Source of the DNA: Tigriopus japonicus
Taxonomy: Eukaryota; Arthropoda; Copepoda; Harpacticoida; Harpacticidae
Assembly (NCBI GenBank): GCA_010645155.1
Contig: CM021312.1
Span: 7,081,489-7,145,488 of the forward strand
Direction of reading: 5' to 3'
DNA: 64,000 nucleotides
Below, in pieces: positions 1 through 11,056 of the stretch. The notes beneath the pieces were generated by a model that was given only the letters and a program-made list of their open reading frames with translations, did no database searches and was not told where the DNA came from. Numbering within the stretch: position 1 is the first letter of the stretch; the number at the start of each line of letters is the position of its first letter. The translations under genes and the position numbers were made by a program.

Positions 1-772
1 TTGGAGATGGTCTGAATGCTCTCGACAGCCTCGACTTCTAATGTATTTTGACGGAATTTTAAGATTTGACGAAGTCGTTTCAACGAATCGGGACGAGTCG
101 CTTTCCGAATTCTTGAGTGCGAACATGTGGAACTGGGCAAGGCCAAGACAGGTCACAATTTTGTCCTTCCAGTAGATTTCAAGGTTAAGCCTGATTGTAG
201 TAGATTTTTCCTTTCAGAACCTTCAAGGGTGAAAAGCTCGAAATTCATTAAAACTTTTCTCTGGTAAATGATCAAAGTTCAACTGGTAGGAGTTGTGCCA
301 ACTGCCAACAACCTGTATTTATGGCTTTCAAAGCAAACTTGAGACCTCTCGAGTTTGTGTGCTATTTTTGACCCATTTTCCTTTTCCTGCAATTGAAGCA
401 AAGTCCAACCTGATATTTAAAAAAAGGTATGTAAGTTCTTGTTTTAAAAGATGTTTAACTTTTGCTGGTCAGGAATTCAAAGTAAATGCAAGTGTTCCAA
501 ACACCATAATTAGTGTTCCACTTTCAACAAGGGGATATAAATAAACCGAGCAATGAGTGAGATTGTTCATCTTTCTTCGGCCTTGCCATTGGTGCCAATT
601 CTTAGAAGTGTACATTATATTATCGGCTGTTGTCAAAGAGTCATTTGTTTTCAAGCAACAAAACCGAAAGCCTTTCAAGAAAGTGCACTCATGCATCAAA
701 GGAGCTCTATTCGCCAGCAGTGTTCTCTAATGAAAGAGGCTCTCTTCATCAACGCTAATCAATCCTGCAGGG
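1..772. other. Intergenic, no gene recognised
   Basis: This stretch lies downstream of the small membrane-protein gene on the minus strand. Its open frames are short, overlap on both strands and resemble no family I know. I see no clear AATAAA on the minus strand close after the stop at 773, so the end of the transcript is not located. Confidence 0.5.
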
Positions 773-1279
773 CTATTCTCCTGGAAGCTCTGTTGAGATT
801 CGCTTTGCAAAACTCCTTAATGGATGCCAAAAGTGTGACCTAATTAGATCGGATGCGACTTCATCATCCTCGTCCACATACTCGTCATTCTGCCGATGTC
901 TGCCCCCTTTCCGCTTTTTGGCATTCTCAGGATGGCCTTCACCTTGGAAGTTCGTCTTGGAGCCAGAACTCTCCCCATTCCACGAGTTCCAATTGGATGG
1001 AAGAACTTCTAGGTAGATGTCGTAAAATGTGAGTTGGCTAGAAGAGAGAGAGAGAAAGTGAAACAACGGCCCCATTTTAAAGCCCTTTTTTCACCCCAAA
1101 AGCATTGCGCAAACCAACCCAACCCAAGTTTGGCCGCTGGCCATATTTTACCCATGTTTCTTCTTGATGTGGTGAAGCAAGAGAATGACCAGACCCAAAA
1201 GATATAATCCCAAGATAATGGAGACATACATCCAAGCTGTTGACCAGGAGTCCTCGTGCATTTTGACGATGTTGGCCAT
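773..1279 (-). CDS. Small single-pass membrane protein, 130 aa, two exons
   Basis: I do not recognise this family. The coding exons are complement 1152-1279 and 773-1037. The 114-bp intron has a GT donor after CATGG and a pyrimidine-rich CTCTTCTAG acceptor, and the phase (2) agrees on both sides. I chose the ATG at 1279 because its context, CAACCATGG, is strong; an in-frame ATG at 1360 would add 27 residues. Residues about 14-36 form one hydrophobic helix (AWMYVSIILGLYLLGLVILL), followed by a basic HHIKKKH patch, which suggests a short outside N-terminus and a cytoplasmic tail. The tail is highly charged: a KKRKGGRHR block, then an acidic EYVDEDDE block, then a terminal region with RSFAKRISTELPGE. 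No signal peptide or catalytic motif is visible. Size and layout resemble small accessory membrane proteins, but that is only an analogy. Confidence is good that it is a gene and nil on function. Confidence 0.6.
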
Positions 1280-4200
1280 GGTTGCATCTCGAGATCGGGC
1301 CAGACAATGGCAACTCGAGATCAAAAAATCACTCACATTCCGGGATGGCGAGATGCTCATCTTCCACTAAATGTCTCTACGGATAATGGAGAGTTCATGA
1401 AAAGTCACTTTATTGGTGGGGAACTCTTAGACAAGCTACGAAGTGGCCAGAGGATTATGTGATCGACTCAACTCTCTTGCTCTCTCTGACATCAACGTGG
1501 TTTTAATCGGTGGGGAATGGCATTAAGCGATCATGGGATTAGCCTTCGGTTTCACAATAACAGTGATCAAATTTTGGTCTGAGCTGTCTCTTGCCGTTAA
1601 GTAAATGTCGTTTTTGTGTCAGACACTCGGGTTATTTTCCAGTGAAATGGGAATGTGCGTATGGTCTCGCTCGTTTATCAGAGTTCTCCGAATGACCGGT
1701 TGTTCAGTGAAAACGTTCGTTTTGGCAGTGTCTCTGATTACCAATATGACGGACGAATATGAGCCCAATCTTGGGTTTTTGTATGAATGGAACAAGTAAA
1801 GATTGAATCTGGTTTTCTATTGGTTGGTTCGTATTGATCCGTCGGTTCAGTCTGCAACTCGATAGCTCCTTTCTTGAACATTTCGTCTGTTGCAGAGAAG
1901 AAAGAATGTTCATTTCTACAGGGTTGGGTGGAAAAATGGTTTGCTCTTTTTGTTGTAACACGTGAAGAAAGGACCTTCCACACATATTTCTACTGGCTTA
2001 CATTCTCACGTTCTTCTAATTACCCTTGAAAAGTTAGAGTTTAATAACTTTCCCACTAAACCTTAAGTTGTTGGCAAGTCTCGTGAAATTTATAAATAGT
2101 AGCATCCGTGAACAAGAAAATTGTTGAAAATGAATGCGAATGGTATTTCAACCTAACCCTGTAGTTGGTTGGATTTGTTCGGCTGAGCAGTCGGATCATA
2201 TTTCTTTTTTTAAGCAATATTGCCAAAAATGTAGAAATGCATTGGAGCAAGCGCATTTGACGTCTGACAGAATGCAATTTCTCTCTTTCTGCGTGACAAA
2301 GACTGGAATTTGAGAGGCCAATTGTTGGCAGCCCTGTTGTGTGGTAGAGCAAAATGGCCTTTTCTCGGGTTGGGTTCGCTCGATTACTTTTGTTTTAAAG
2401 CTATGCAATGAGTTCACTCGTCAACTGTTTTGGGAGACCAAAACTAACGCGACCAAGAACTTGAGGTGAGATAATGATTGGTGTTTTAAAATGATGACTC
2501 CTTCTTGATGCAACCACGGAATGGAGGGTTGAGTAATTGAATTTTCTGTTTTGACAATGGTTAAGTGCAATCAGGGTACTTGGGGAACACTACCAGAACA
2601 ATCATTTGCGACGATTTGTCAGCGTTTTGATCTGGGTTGTCAATCACCTCTTTTCACATCTCCACAATTACACATTGGACACAGATTTGAACAGCCTCTA
2701 GATGGGAAATTGTTTAAGCAAACCATCAGTGACTCTTGACGAAAAGATGTTCTTATAGACTGGCAAAGGTTTAAAGTGGGTGATTTTTAACAATCATAAC
2801 CATCTCATTGTAGAGTTATACATCTGTGACTAGGAGAGGGGGAGGAATAGGTCTATGGGAGTCCTCGTCAACACTGCTTCCAACTCATCTGATGAAGGTC
2901 CCATTGTCGTTACTGACAGCTTAACTACAGCTCTCTTCATCGCCCCCTTACCTGATCTCGTAATATTTCCTCCTCCTCCTCTTATTCGTCCCAGTTGAGC
3001 TGAATTGTTACTTTATACAAAGATCTTGGGTATTTTTTGGCGTACCAAAGACCAGATTTTCAGTTCACGCCTACTCAAATCCTGTTCTTTTCATACGTAA
3101 ATGCTCTCAAACAAAAGGCTGAGGAATGTGTAGAATTTGTAGATGTTCAGTCAGATCTCACTTAGGCTATAATAATATTTCTAGACATGACCGTTGCTGC
3201 AGGACAAATGGTTATCAAGATTTGCATTTGGATTTTAAAAAAATGCATTACACTTTGTAATTAAGAATGAATGACATTTATGGATCAAAAATTGTGGCTC
3301 AGAGAGACAATGTGTCAATAAAATTGACTTTTCAAGATGAAAAGACGAAAGCAGAGACAATGGGCACACTTATGCCATCGTCAGACTTTCATGCCTGCTA
3401 TTTGTCTAGGTCTAAATTGAAAAAGTTTGGTCCGCCTTCAAGTCATCGAACATTGATTGTGACCGAAAATACTCGACTGAAACTGACATCGCCCATCGAT
3501 AGATGAAAATCTGATATTAGAGAGTACGAAACATGCAAATCAGCATTGTACATGTGTAGCTCAATCTGACTTTGTTTGAAGAAAGTGTATTATTTGAGCA
3601 AGGTTTTTCATCTTATATTTCGGGGTCTGCAATAGCCTTAATTTTTGGAAATTTGTTGGCTCCTCAAGGTGATATTTTGAAATTAAGGTTTGATGTTACT
3701 TGCACTAATTCAAATTGCTTGATTATGCCAAAGCATAAACAAGATAGCTAGAGTCTCGAGTGTCGTCTCAGTTTTAAAAGGTGGCTTATGCACCAAGACT
3801 ACACTTGAGCAGGCTATTTCTACCATACTTTGGTATGCTTAAGCTATTTGAATTAGTACACTTAACATCCAAACTTGAATCCCCTTTAAGAACAAATTCG
3901 ATATTAAGCTTAAAATTTTCCCAAATCGACCTCAAAGTTCATGTTTTTTTTTTTATTTTCAGGGAGTATGACTCTTATTCTAGGAAAGCCCTACTTAAAA
4001 AGATAAAACAAACAAATTGGCTAAAAAAATTAATGGTTGTTTCTTTGACCTATTTCAAATTTGGACATCGAATGACGTTCCATTGAATTACAAAGAATCA
4101 TTCAGTTTGAAGAGTTTTCTTTCCTTTATAAGGGAAAAAGCTTCCTGTTCCACATTGAGAACAGCCTTTACTCTCTGATGGCCTTTGTTAATTCGTGAGT

Positions 4201-7200
4201 CTTTTTTCTTGAAATCTTTAGTTCTTGCTACCATGTCATTCGATTTGAAGTTAAACCCGACAGTTTTAACATTTTTGCACCAACTCGTCTTTGGTAACTT
4301 TTGAAAGATTTCTTTTCAAAGTACATGTTCAGCCAAATTTTAACCACTAATGAATTCAACAAGAATAGAGCCTGATCGAAAATATAATTGGAGTCAACAT
4401 TACTGACTCAGGATAATCAAGCAAAAGGAAAACATTGCTTTAATTTGATAAGGACTTTTATATGCCTTTAGAGTTGCACTAATAATCAACGACCAATCTG
4501 TTTTTGTGCCCGAACTTATTGCTTAAGCCCTTGCTGTCCAATGGCCATTTGGGTTTAACAAACGAGTGCACTTGTCATTGACCTCATGAATCATGTTTTA
4601 TCAAAAGTTTGTCACAGATTCCTAAGATCTGACAAGATTCTTCGATCTGTCCTAATGGACAAGTCGAACTTTTAAGATGCTCTGTCAATCATCATCAATC
4701 CAAGTAACTCTCGACATCAGAATGGAGAAAAGAAGCTCCCATCATTCTCCACCTTCAACGCCATAGCGAACATTTGAGATCGATGGATCCATTTAATACT
4801 AGATTGAACTCGCTGAAGTGCATCAATATCCTTTCTCTCCCAGTCACCTTATCCATTGCTCATCCCAATCGATCCTGAAGGCGTTTTCTTAACCTAACTT
4901 CTCCTACCTGATCTCGATGAGAATGACTTGAGGTTGTTTGGCTTAGGTGTTGAATTTCTGCATCTTATCCATGGTTGATTAAACTCATTTTTCTTCACTA
5001 ACTTTGAATATGCCTGTCTAAAAAGTGTCTGGTCTTGGATCCACAGGGCCTTGGGCTTAAGTCATGCCTCCTAAGATGTCAACTCAAGGATGGAACGATG
5101 GAACAACTAAAGGAGAAAGGAGAAACCCGAGCAAAAAGCGACCTTCTTCTCTTCCTCTCAATCCTTCCGATCCCAGCTCAATTTCGTTTGAATTGACCGT
5201 GAATGAGCGCGAGAAATGCGGGCGAGTTGGAGACGCTGTGCGATGGATCAAGTTCAAGGCTTTATTCAATTATGAAGGCATAGATGTAGAGAAGGAAATA
5301 AGCCGGATAAGAAACTCATCGTGCTCAGGAAGGAATAAAGAAAGAGACGGAGAAAGAAAGAGAAAGAGACACAGAGAGGAAACGACTGGCAGGACATGGA
5401 AAATGCAGATGAACTTGCAACTGCATGTGTGTCTGAGAACCTGGAATGGAACAACTTGCATTTCATTTGTTTCAAGACCAGCTGCAATGTCTTGTCTGGG
5501 ACGGGATGGAATAAGAAAAGTCTTATTTTCTGTAGTCAAGATGTTAACTACCATGCAGCCCAAATTGCAACTCACAATTAAAGATACTACTTGCATAAGG
5601 TATGAAAGAAATACGCAAATAAGATTTGCCATTTGATTACAGGGTGACCTATACTGATGATTAGGACCCGGAATTTTTATTATGAAAAATTTTGAAAATA
5701 ATTATTCGTTTTTCCTCGATTTTTTTTGAATTTTTTGGATGTCTCAAGGAAAAAATGAATATTTGATGTCAGAAAAAATTTCTTAGGCAAAATCGAGAAA
5801 GATAAATGAATGACCAATGCTTAATAGGATTAACCCAAAATGAGCCCAAAATACAAAAATTTCTACGAAATGGCATTTGTACCAAGATTAGACATTCACA
5901 ACCAAAAGCGCCATCTATTACGGCAAATTGAAAATTGTATTCTTAAGTCAACTCCATGTCAAGTGGGCCTTCAAACACAACCAAATGCATCAAATTCGCC
6001 AAAAACAAATTTGGAAAATCGTTGCACAGAGACAATAATGCCAAATATGGCGTTGTCAAAAATATCTCTTATTTATCCGGCTTTTTTCAAATATTTAGGG
6101 CTTTTGAAAAAATAAATATTGGATATTTTGTCACTTTTTTGCAAATACTTTTCTGGGCCCTACTGATGATGATGAAGCCTTTGAGTTTTTTGTTCTATGG
6201 TCATTTGTGGTTGTTGAAAATGTCACCGCCAACTAGAATGATCAGTTATGTGGAGATTTTCCATTAAATATTAAAAGTTAGTAAGAGCTTAAAGGGGAAA
6301 AATTTCATGTGAGACTGTGGTAACTTTTAACAATCAATTGCAACTTTGATCACTAATAGTGTTTTAAAATTAATAATCAAAATCTTGATCGGTGCTTTAT
6401 GTTGGTGGCTTCAACTATGTAATACAAATTATTTAAAGAAATGACCTCTGTATGGCAGACAAGGTCATATTAAATACAGTTAAGAATGGCGTGCCTACTT
6501 TGAACGACGAAGCTGTAAAGTTTCTGACAAAGAAGATTAAAAAAATCTTCAGTAATTGAAATGGAAGTAAAATGATGGAACTGAATGACACAAGGAAAAC
6601 GCAATAGAGGGGCCTTTTTATGGATTTTCTCTTTTGTGTTTCTATGTATTCCTGCACTGAAGGCTGTAATTCACACATGGAGCAAAGAAAAATTGAATTA
6701 CCCTCGATAGCGATAAGACAAGTGATTCTAAAATGTCTGCTTATGATGTTACTCAAAATGGTCAAACCCATGGTCCATCAATTTGAGCCAAAGCCAACCA
6801 GCGTTATTATATTATTTTTCACTTACACTTACACTTAAAATCTCTGATCTATTTTTTTAGATATTAGTACTATATTATTTCGTCCTAGTCACGCCATTTT
6901 TCAATGTTCTAACTCACTTTCTGGTTTTTGGGCTCATAGTTAAGAAGCAATACCAATTTAAATTCCACAACCACACTCACCCAATCCTTGTTCATTGTTC
7001 TGGTGGATATTTGCCTCAAAACGGTGCTACATAAAAATCCCGAAATGGGTCCATATGTGAACACATTTATAAAAAAAAAATGTTGAATTACAATAACGTC
7101 CAGCCAACGATACTGGGAGTTTCCATGTAAAAACATTTTGTTTTTGTCCGCGTATTAAAAGAAAAAAATATGAACTCATGTTATCAGAAATACCTTCAAA

Positions 7201-7555
7201 TCAGACTTGACATACATTTCAATTGCATTTTTCTTTTTTGCATTTTACATTTTTCCCGTACAGAAAGACATTTAGTCGAAAAAATTCTGGAAATTAAATA
7301 GGTGATGAGAATTTAGTGCGTTAAATGCAATTTTGACTGAACGCTCTCAATAACAAATGTTTAAAACCACTCATTCAATACCTGCAGGTTCAAAACATGT
7401 TTGATTGCTGAAATAATCAATTGCAACTTCATGATTTCAATTTCAATTACAATCCTCTCACAAGTCTGTAATGTTGCAGAGCCACCCTGTGCTAAAGTTG
7501 CTAAGACCCAATGTTAAACAGGAAATGTGTATTTCAAGGTGTACTTTGCAGTTCG
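1280..7555. other. Gene-poor stretch without a supported gene
   Basis: There are many short open frames on both strands, but none shows a family resemblance or a convincing splice structure. A 190-codon plus frame begins with ATG at 5064. It crosses a GA-rich purine tract (about 5325-5395) and is overlapped by a 120-codon minus frame, so low complexity explains it better than coding. Stretches around 3640-4130, 5680-6300 and 6840-7450 are AT-rich. Confidence 0.5.
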
Positions 7556-8809
7556 TTAATGGTCGGCCATTTTCTTGTGCCTCTCCAAATACGAGAGCTG
7601 AACAAATGAGTCCCCACACATGTCGCACACGAAGTTCACCTCTGCTTTGTGAATGAGGCGAGCGTGTTTCCTCAAGTTCCCATTTTGACTGAAGGCTAAA
7701 CCGCAATGATCACACACGTAAGGTTTCTCGCCACTATGTTTCCGCATATGCTTGTCCAGATATTGCTTTAGCGCAAACTTCTTATCACATTTATCACATT
7801 CGAATCTCTTTTCACCCAAATGAAGGGCCATCTTGTGTCGGCTTAAAGTGGCCTGTTGACTGAAACCTTTCTGACACACATCACATACGTAAGGCTTCTC
7901 CTTGCTATGGGTATACATATGGTTTTTGAGATCCTTGCTGCCATTGAATCGCTTGCCGCAGTCTTTACACTCGTGAGCTTTGCCTCGAATACAAAGATGG
8001 TTTTCTTTGCCTTGCCAAAAGATGCATTTACACGTGGAACAGAACAATGTGCCATGAGAGCGTTTGACATGAGCCGTGAGGTTCTTTCGAGAATCGAAAA
8101 TCTCCCCACATTCCCTGAACTGACATGGGAATGACGTTGATGAGGGCTCCTGAGTCTTTTGATCGCGTTTCCTTGGCCTGTGATTATTATTAATTGAGTT
8201 CTCCTGTTTTCCACTTCTCACTTCATGACTGTCACTTCCAGAGATTTCTTTCTCTCCGATAACATCGCATTGGATTCCCTTATCGAGGCTCTTAATCGCG
8301 TGATTTTGCCTCAACATTTCACCCGCAGGGTTCCAAGAGCTTAAGCCCATATTGGAAGTGGTCGAACTAGGCTCGGCCAAAAGATCCACAACCATCGCAT
8401 CTTTGGCTTGAAGACCAATCTGAGCTGCTTCTTGAGTGAGAATGCAGTTGGTGTCTTCATCAAGGAGTTGGTGCATTTTGGCCGCTTCAGCCACGAGCTC
8501 GTCTAATTGATAGACCTCTTCCTTCACCAGGAATTTGGACAGGATATTGGCCACGGACTCCAGTAAGGACTCGGATAGGTCCAGATCGGTTTTCATCAGG
8601 CTCATGATGGAACGGAGAAACTGTCTCAAATAAGGCGTTTCGGGGAGAATCACCGAGAAGGACTCGCTTTCTTGCGAGAGCTGCCAAAACTTGATACTCA
8701 TCCCGAAATGGGTCTGACTTCGCCAATCAGAGTCTAAAAGAGAATTACTGTACATTATGAGGTGTGAACGTTTTTGACGAGAGGGTAAAAAGTGGATTGA
8801 GGCAACCAT
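7556..8809 (-). CDS. C2H2 zinc-finger protein, 417 aa
   Basis: This is a probable DNA-binding nuclear protein. Residues about 228-417 hold an array of C2H2 fingers. The first is divergent (C-x4-C with HVKRSH) and is followed by an imperfect finger (FCSTCKCIFW..). Then come five well-formed units beginning HECKDCGKRF, YVCDVCQKGF, FECDKCDKKF, YVCDHCGLAF and FVCDMCGDSF. Some are joined by SGEKP-like linkers typical of Krueppel-type proteins. The N-terminal 200 residues show no ZAD, BTB or KRAB signature that I can see; they include a helical stretch rich in Leu, Glu and Asp and a basic RPRKRDQK segment just before the fingers, perhaps a nuclear signal. The frame is open from ATG 8809 to TAA 7556. 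A good acceptor (TTCTCTTTTAG, near 8740) lies inside the 5' end, so the true start may be in an upstream exon. The DNA target is unknown. Confidence 0.8.
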   Translation of the reverse strand: MVASIHFLPSRQKRSHLIMYSNSLLDSDWRSQTHFGMSIKFWQLSQESESFSVILPETPYLRQFLRSIMSLMKTDLDLSESLLESVANILSKFLVKEEVYQLDELVAEAAKMHQLLDEDTNCILTQEAAQIGLQAKDAMVVDLLAEPSSTTSNMGLSSWNPAGEMLRQNHAIKSLDKGIQCDVIGEKEISGSDSHEVRSGKQENSINNNHRPRKRDQKTQEPSSTSFPCQFRECGEIFDSRKNLTAHVKRSHGTLFCSTCKCIFWQGKENHLCIRGKAHECKDCGKRFNGSKDLKNHMYTHSKEKPYVCDVCQKGFSQQATLSRHKMALHLGEKRFECDKCDKKFALKQYLDKHMRKHSGEKPYVCDHCGLAFSQNGNLRKHARLIHKAEVNFVCDMCGDSFVQLSYLERHKKMADH

Positions 8810-10965
8810 TCCTCGGTGTCAATGTCACCTTGACGTAGTTCGGTTATTATCTTGAGAACGAAGTTATCATGACTCAGCAAGTCTCTTGACCAAACAAGAA
8901 GAAAATACGAAAACGGATATTGAAGAGACTTGTTGAAAAAGCCCAAAAGAGAGGACTATTTTGATTGCGGTTGCCTGTCTGAGCAGAATTGATGTTATTG
9001 AGAGAATGTTCAGTGATTGCCTTCCTTTCGTTTGAAGCTTTATGTCCTTCAAAACAAGAGAAATTAGTTGGGTCTTTCACTATCAGAAATATAAGGCCTT
9101 TGAAATTTGAATAACAGCCTCATTGTTAGAAAGAATTCCAGGCGTCCCGAGCCCCAATGGAACAAAGTACGGATCGACTCTAGGTCATTAAAGTATAATT
9201 TGCTGTTGAATGTATGTATGTATGACCAAATCTCCAACAGTATTTTAAGGAGCCTTACATAGCAAAACCCTTTTAAAAGAGGAAAAAAGACTGGTTGGTT
9301 GCTTGAATTCCAATTTCGATGAAGAATAGTGCTTGAACTAATGCTTTTGCTTGGGTAGTAACATACTGCTTTTTCACATAAAAGCATACAATTGGTGAGG
9401 AAAGTACTAAAGAAAGAGAGACCGCCGATTGCCGCCAAAATGCATAAAGATCTTGAGCACTTCTAGTTGATGTTTTCAAGCGTCCATTTAGCCCAATTGT
9501 TTGGTCAAACAAATGTCATTTTTAAAATGGGCAACAAAATATGTTGAGCTGTTTTTATCAGTTATGACAAGAAAAGAAAATAGGAAATGTTAGAGCTGTT
9601 TTAACCCGCTCGACGGCTTTCAGTCACAACTGGATCTACGTTATTGGCCAGAAATTGGCCAGACTTTGCTTACAAATACGTAGGCGCCAAATGATAAGCA
9701 TCGTTGTAATGATTGTAATTGATTGTTAAAGACTGTTTTTCGGGTGTGACATTTCCAGAGCGTTCGTATTTTTTCTTATTTGTGGGGCATTCGTACTTTC
9801 ATGTACAATAAGCAGTTTTTTCCTTCTTTTAAGGCTTCTTGAAGTTAATTATTGAATTTAGTTAGAGGCATTGGCTTTCCACTGACCATTGTCCGGCTCT
9901 TACTAAGATATTGATCGCATTAGAATAAGCCCTTTCACTTTATTTTTTTTTCTACTAACATTTGTTCGATATTAACTTTCATACTTATGATACGTTAGCA
10001 TCCCAAAACATAAGCAAATGAAAGAAGTAGTTCCGCTTGTAGCGTTGTACTCAGGTTTCCAATGGTAAAATTATTGTTGCGTTATGTTCTTGCAATAAAA
10101 GATTTGTACAGTGTCACAAAAAAACAACTTAAAGATACTTTTTAGGCCTAAACGATGAATTAGTCTACAAATGAAAAGCCACAACCTGCTTGAATATGTT
10201 CAAAAGCAAGTGGAAAACGATAATGTTTTAGCTTTCTATAAGCCAAAAAAAGAGAAATATCTGGATAGAAAAGTTAAAAAAGGTTGAGAACTCGGAATTA
10301 CTAAGATACTTGTCATTGGTATAATACAAAATTCATAACAGTGCTTCTGCAACTGCTGAAGAGAAGTCAATACCTAATGCATTAATAATATTGATTTCAT
10401 CTCTTATCTTACGAACTAGTTGACCAAAATCTAACGGAATTGGTCAAAAGTGTTGACAGGAAAGGTAACTTTCCGTCTTTCCCTTGAGGAAAGGAAAAGG
10501 ACAAGGTTTCCTTGATCAAATCCCCAGGAGATTTTGGGGTGGAGAGTTTCTAGCACAAGCGAACATTGTATCAGGCCCCTTGGAAAATTTCCCTTGTTCT
10601 TTATTTTCCGATTATAGCACTAATGAGATTCATCAGAAACAAAGGAATCCTGTTCAAGTAAATAAATTGATTAATTCATTCTCAAGATTCATTTGAATTC
10701 ATTGTCTAATATACCCGAAATTACAACTTACCTTTGTAAGCATGAGAAGGCATAATGACAACACTTCGATTTTCAAGGAGAAGCTGCTGATCTGTCTATC
10801 TCTTCTGTCTTTCTTTTTCAGTGTCTCGGAAAGCAAACTTCTCGAAACCTCTCGAGAGATCCATAGAGTGTCTGCTCAAACCACTTCAATCGCTCACTGT
10901 TCTTAGCCCACGAGTGCTCTGTTGTAGTTGAAGATGTTTCCTCTCCTCCATGCAGCCATTAACTG

Positions 10966-11056
10966 TGATCATCATCATCAGGTTCTTCGACACCTCTCGA
11001 GCACCATGGCCATTACCATCATCACCACCACCACCACTACCATCACCTCATCATCA
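10966..11056. repeat. ATC/CAC trinucleotide-rich microsatellite tract
   Basis: Two blocks of trinucleotides, ATC repeats at about 10968-10980 and interrupted CAC/CAT repeats at about 11012-11056, sit inside a 168-codon plus-strand open frame. In that frame they would encode His or Thr runs. The low complexity explains the open frame, so I treat the tract as a simple repeat. Confidence 0.6.

Noticed and set aside
5064..5636. A 190-codon plus-strand open frame starting with ATG
   Set aside because: It runs through a GA-rich purine tract that produces Lys/Arg/Glu runs, is overlapped by a 120-codon minus frame, and has no recognisable domain.
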